DNA of 13,662 bases. Origin: UMGS1225 sp034086705. Its GTDB lineage: Bacteria; Bacillota; Clostridia; Oscillospirales; CAG-272. The DNA lies in the NCBI GenBank assembly GCA_034086705.1, contig JAXDZV010000036.1:1-13662 (forward strand). The letters are read 5' to 3'. Position numbers and translations under genes: made by a program. Below the pieces are notes generated by a model. The model searched no databases, had not been told where the DNA came from, and saw only the letters and a list, made by a program, of their open reading frames with translations. This document shows, piece after piece, positions 13,343-13,662 of this stretch (positions are counted from its first letter, which is position 1; every line of letters starts with the position of its first letter).

Positions 13343-13661
13343 AACGAACGAGACACCTTGCAAGATCATAAAGTCTTGTAGGGTGTCTCATTCTATAATC
13401 AGCATCTATTTGTCTTTTTTGCTTGTGTCTGTTTCGATGTACCAATGAAAAGAGCAATGCGGTTACATATCCCGATACGGCAATCGTCAGCAGATCGACA
13501 GGAGCGAAAGCAATGCCGGGGATGCCGTCAAACGGGAACCCTGTACCAAAACGATATAGATGTCCGTGTAGTAGGATCATTTTACCGATATACATCAGGA
13601 ATGTCATCGCGGAAGCAACAAAAGCCAGCAGGAAAATTGAAACAAATCTCCGTTTCCTAAA
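13317..13661 (-). CDS. Partial membrane protein ORF, N-terminus beyond right edge
   Basis: An open minus-strand frame of 114 codons enters from the window edge. It holds two hydrophobic segments: VSIFLLAFVASAMTFLMYIG near the visible start and LLTIAVSGYVTALLFSLV in the middle. A basic, hydrophilic tail follows. I do not recognise the family. Its stop (13317) lies inside the ABC permease gene, a 26-base convergent overlap, and the permease's terminator-like hairpin is inside its coding sequence. The membrane part looks real; the last ~25 residues may be read-through past a lost stop. A start at the internal ATG (13607) is unlikely because it would cut the first helix. Confidence 0.5.
   Translation of the reverse strand, partial: FRKRRFVSIFLLAFVASAMTFLMYIGKMILLHGHLYRFGTGFPFDGIPGIAFAPVDLLTIAVSGYVTALLFSLVHRNRHKQKRQIDADYRMRHPTRLYDLARCLVRFMLSKPLS
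13350..13389 (+). terminator. Hairpin after the ABC permease
   Basis: GAGACACC (13350-13357) pairs with GGTGTCTC (13382-13389). The stem continues inward as TTGCAAGA/TCTTGTAG with two G-T pairs, about 16 base pairs in all. The tail on the plus strand is ATTCTATAATC, a weak U-tract. It begins eight bases after the permease stop and could also function for the convergent gene. Confidence 0.6.
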
Positions 13662-13662
13662 A

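Noticed and set aside
1..13662. CRISPR arrays, insertion sequences, phage or integrase genes
   Set aside because: No regularly spaced repeats, transposase or integrase motifs, or terminal inverted repeats with target duplications were seen in any frame.

Overview
The window looks like chromosomal DNA of a low- to mid-GC Gram-positive bacterium of the class Clostridia, probably an Oscillospiraceae/Ruminococcaceae-type anaerobe. This is an inference from four things seen in the sequence: lysine synthesis through LL-diaminopimelate aminotransferase (DapL), a housekeeping EndoA/MazF-type toxin, a DUF4358 lipoprotein beside a membrane-anchored SGNH-like protein, and a 31-residue Cys-rich membrane peptide. 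Promoters are sigma-A-like and ribosome binding sites are strong GGAGG types. No rRNA, insertion sequence or CRISPR array was seen.

Layout, left to right. Positions 1-3485 are all on the minus strand: a possible TTG-start partial ORF at the left edge, an amidohydrolase-2 family metal hydrolase, upp (uracil salvage), and a two-gene unit of SGNH-like protein followed by DUF4358 lipoprotein, with a good promoter (3556-3584) and a good terminator (about 1901-1940). Positions 3858-4247 hold a mazF/endoA toxin on the minus strand with no antitoxin next to it. Positions 4496-4656 hold the tiny Cys-rich gene and its strong terminator. Positions 4788-4945 are a complete plus-strand tRNA-Gln unit with promoter, tRNA and terminator. 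Positions 4946-5566 are about 620 bases with no convincing gene.

Positions 5567-10360 are a tightly packed minus-strand lysine/diaminopimelate operon, dapA-dapB-dapF-dapL-lysA, in which every gene overlaps the next. dapB, dapF, dapL and lysA look intact. dapA does not: its first ~98 codons, including the GTTGE active-site segment, are replaced in frame by about 67 codons of an unrelated two-helix membrane protein start. This is the most striking feature of the window. It may be a real deletion/fusion or an assembly chimera.

Positions 10464-10762 are a minus-strand tandem tRNA-Leu(CAG)/tRNA-Leu(GAG) unit; in transcription order GAG comes first. It has a near-consensus promoter and its own terminator. 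After a 434-base leader, positions 11197-13342 carry a plus-strand NatA/NatB-like ABC exporter pair, ATPase then permease. It ends in a hairpin that also lies inside a convergent membrane-protein ORF running off the right edge.

Functionally, most of the window is housekeeping: lysine and meso-DAP supply for protein and peptidoglycan, uracil salvage, tRNAs and export. I did not find a clear new multi-gene system. The chimeric dapA, the tiny Cys-rich peptide and the SGNH/DUF4358 pair are the parts most worth following up.
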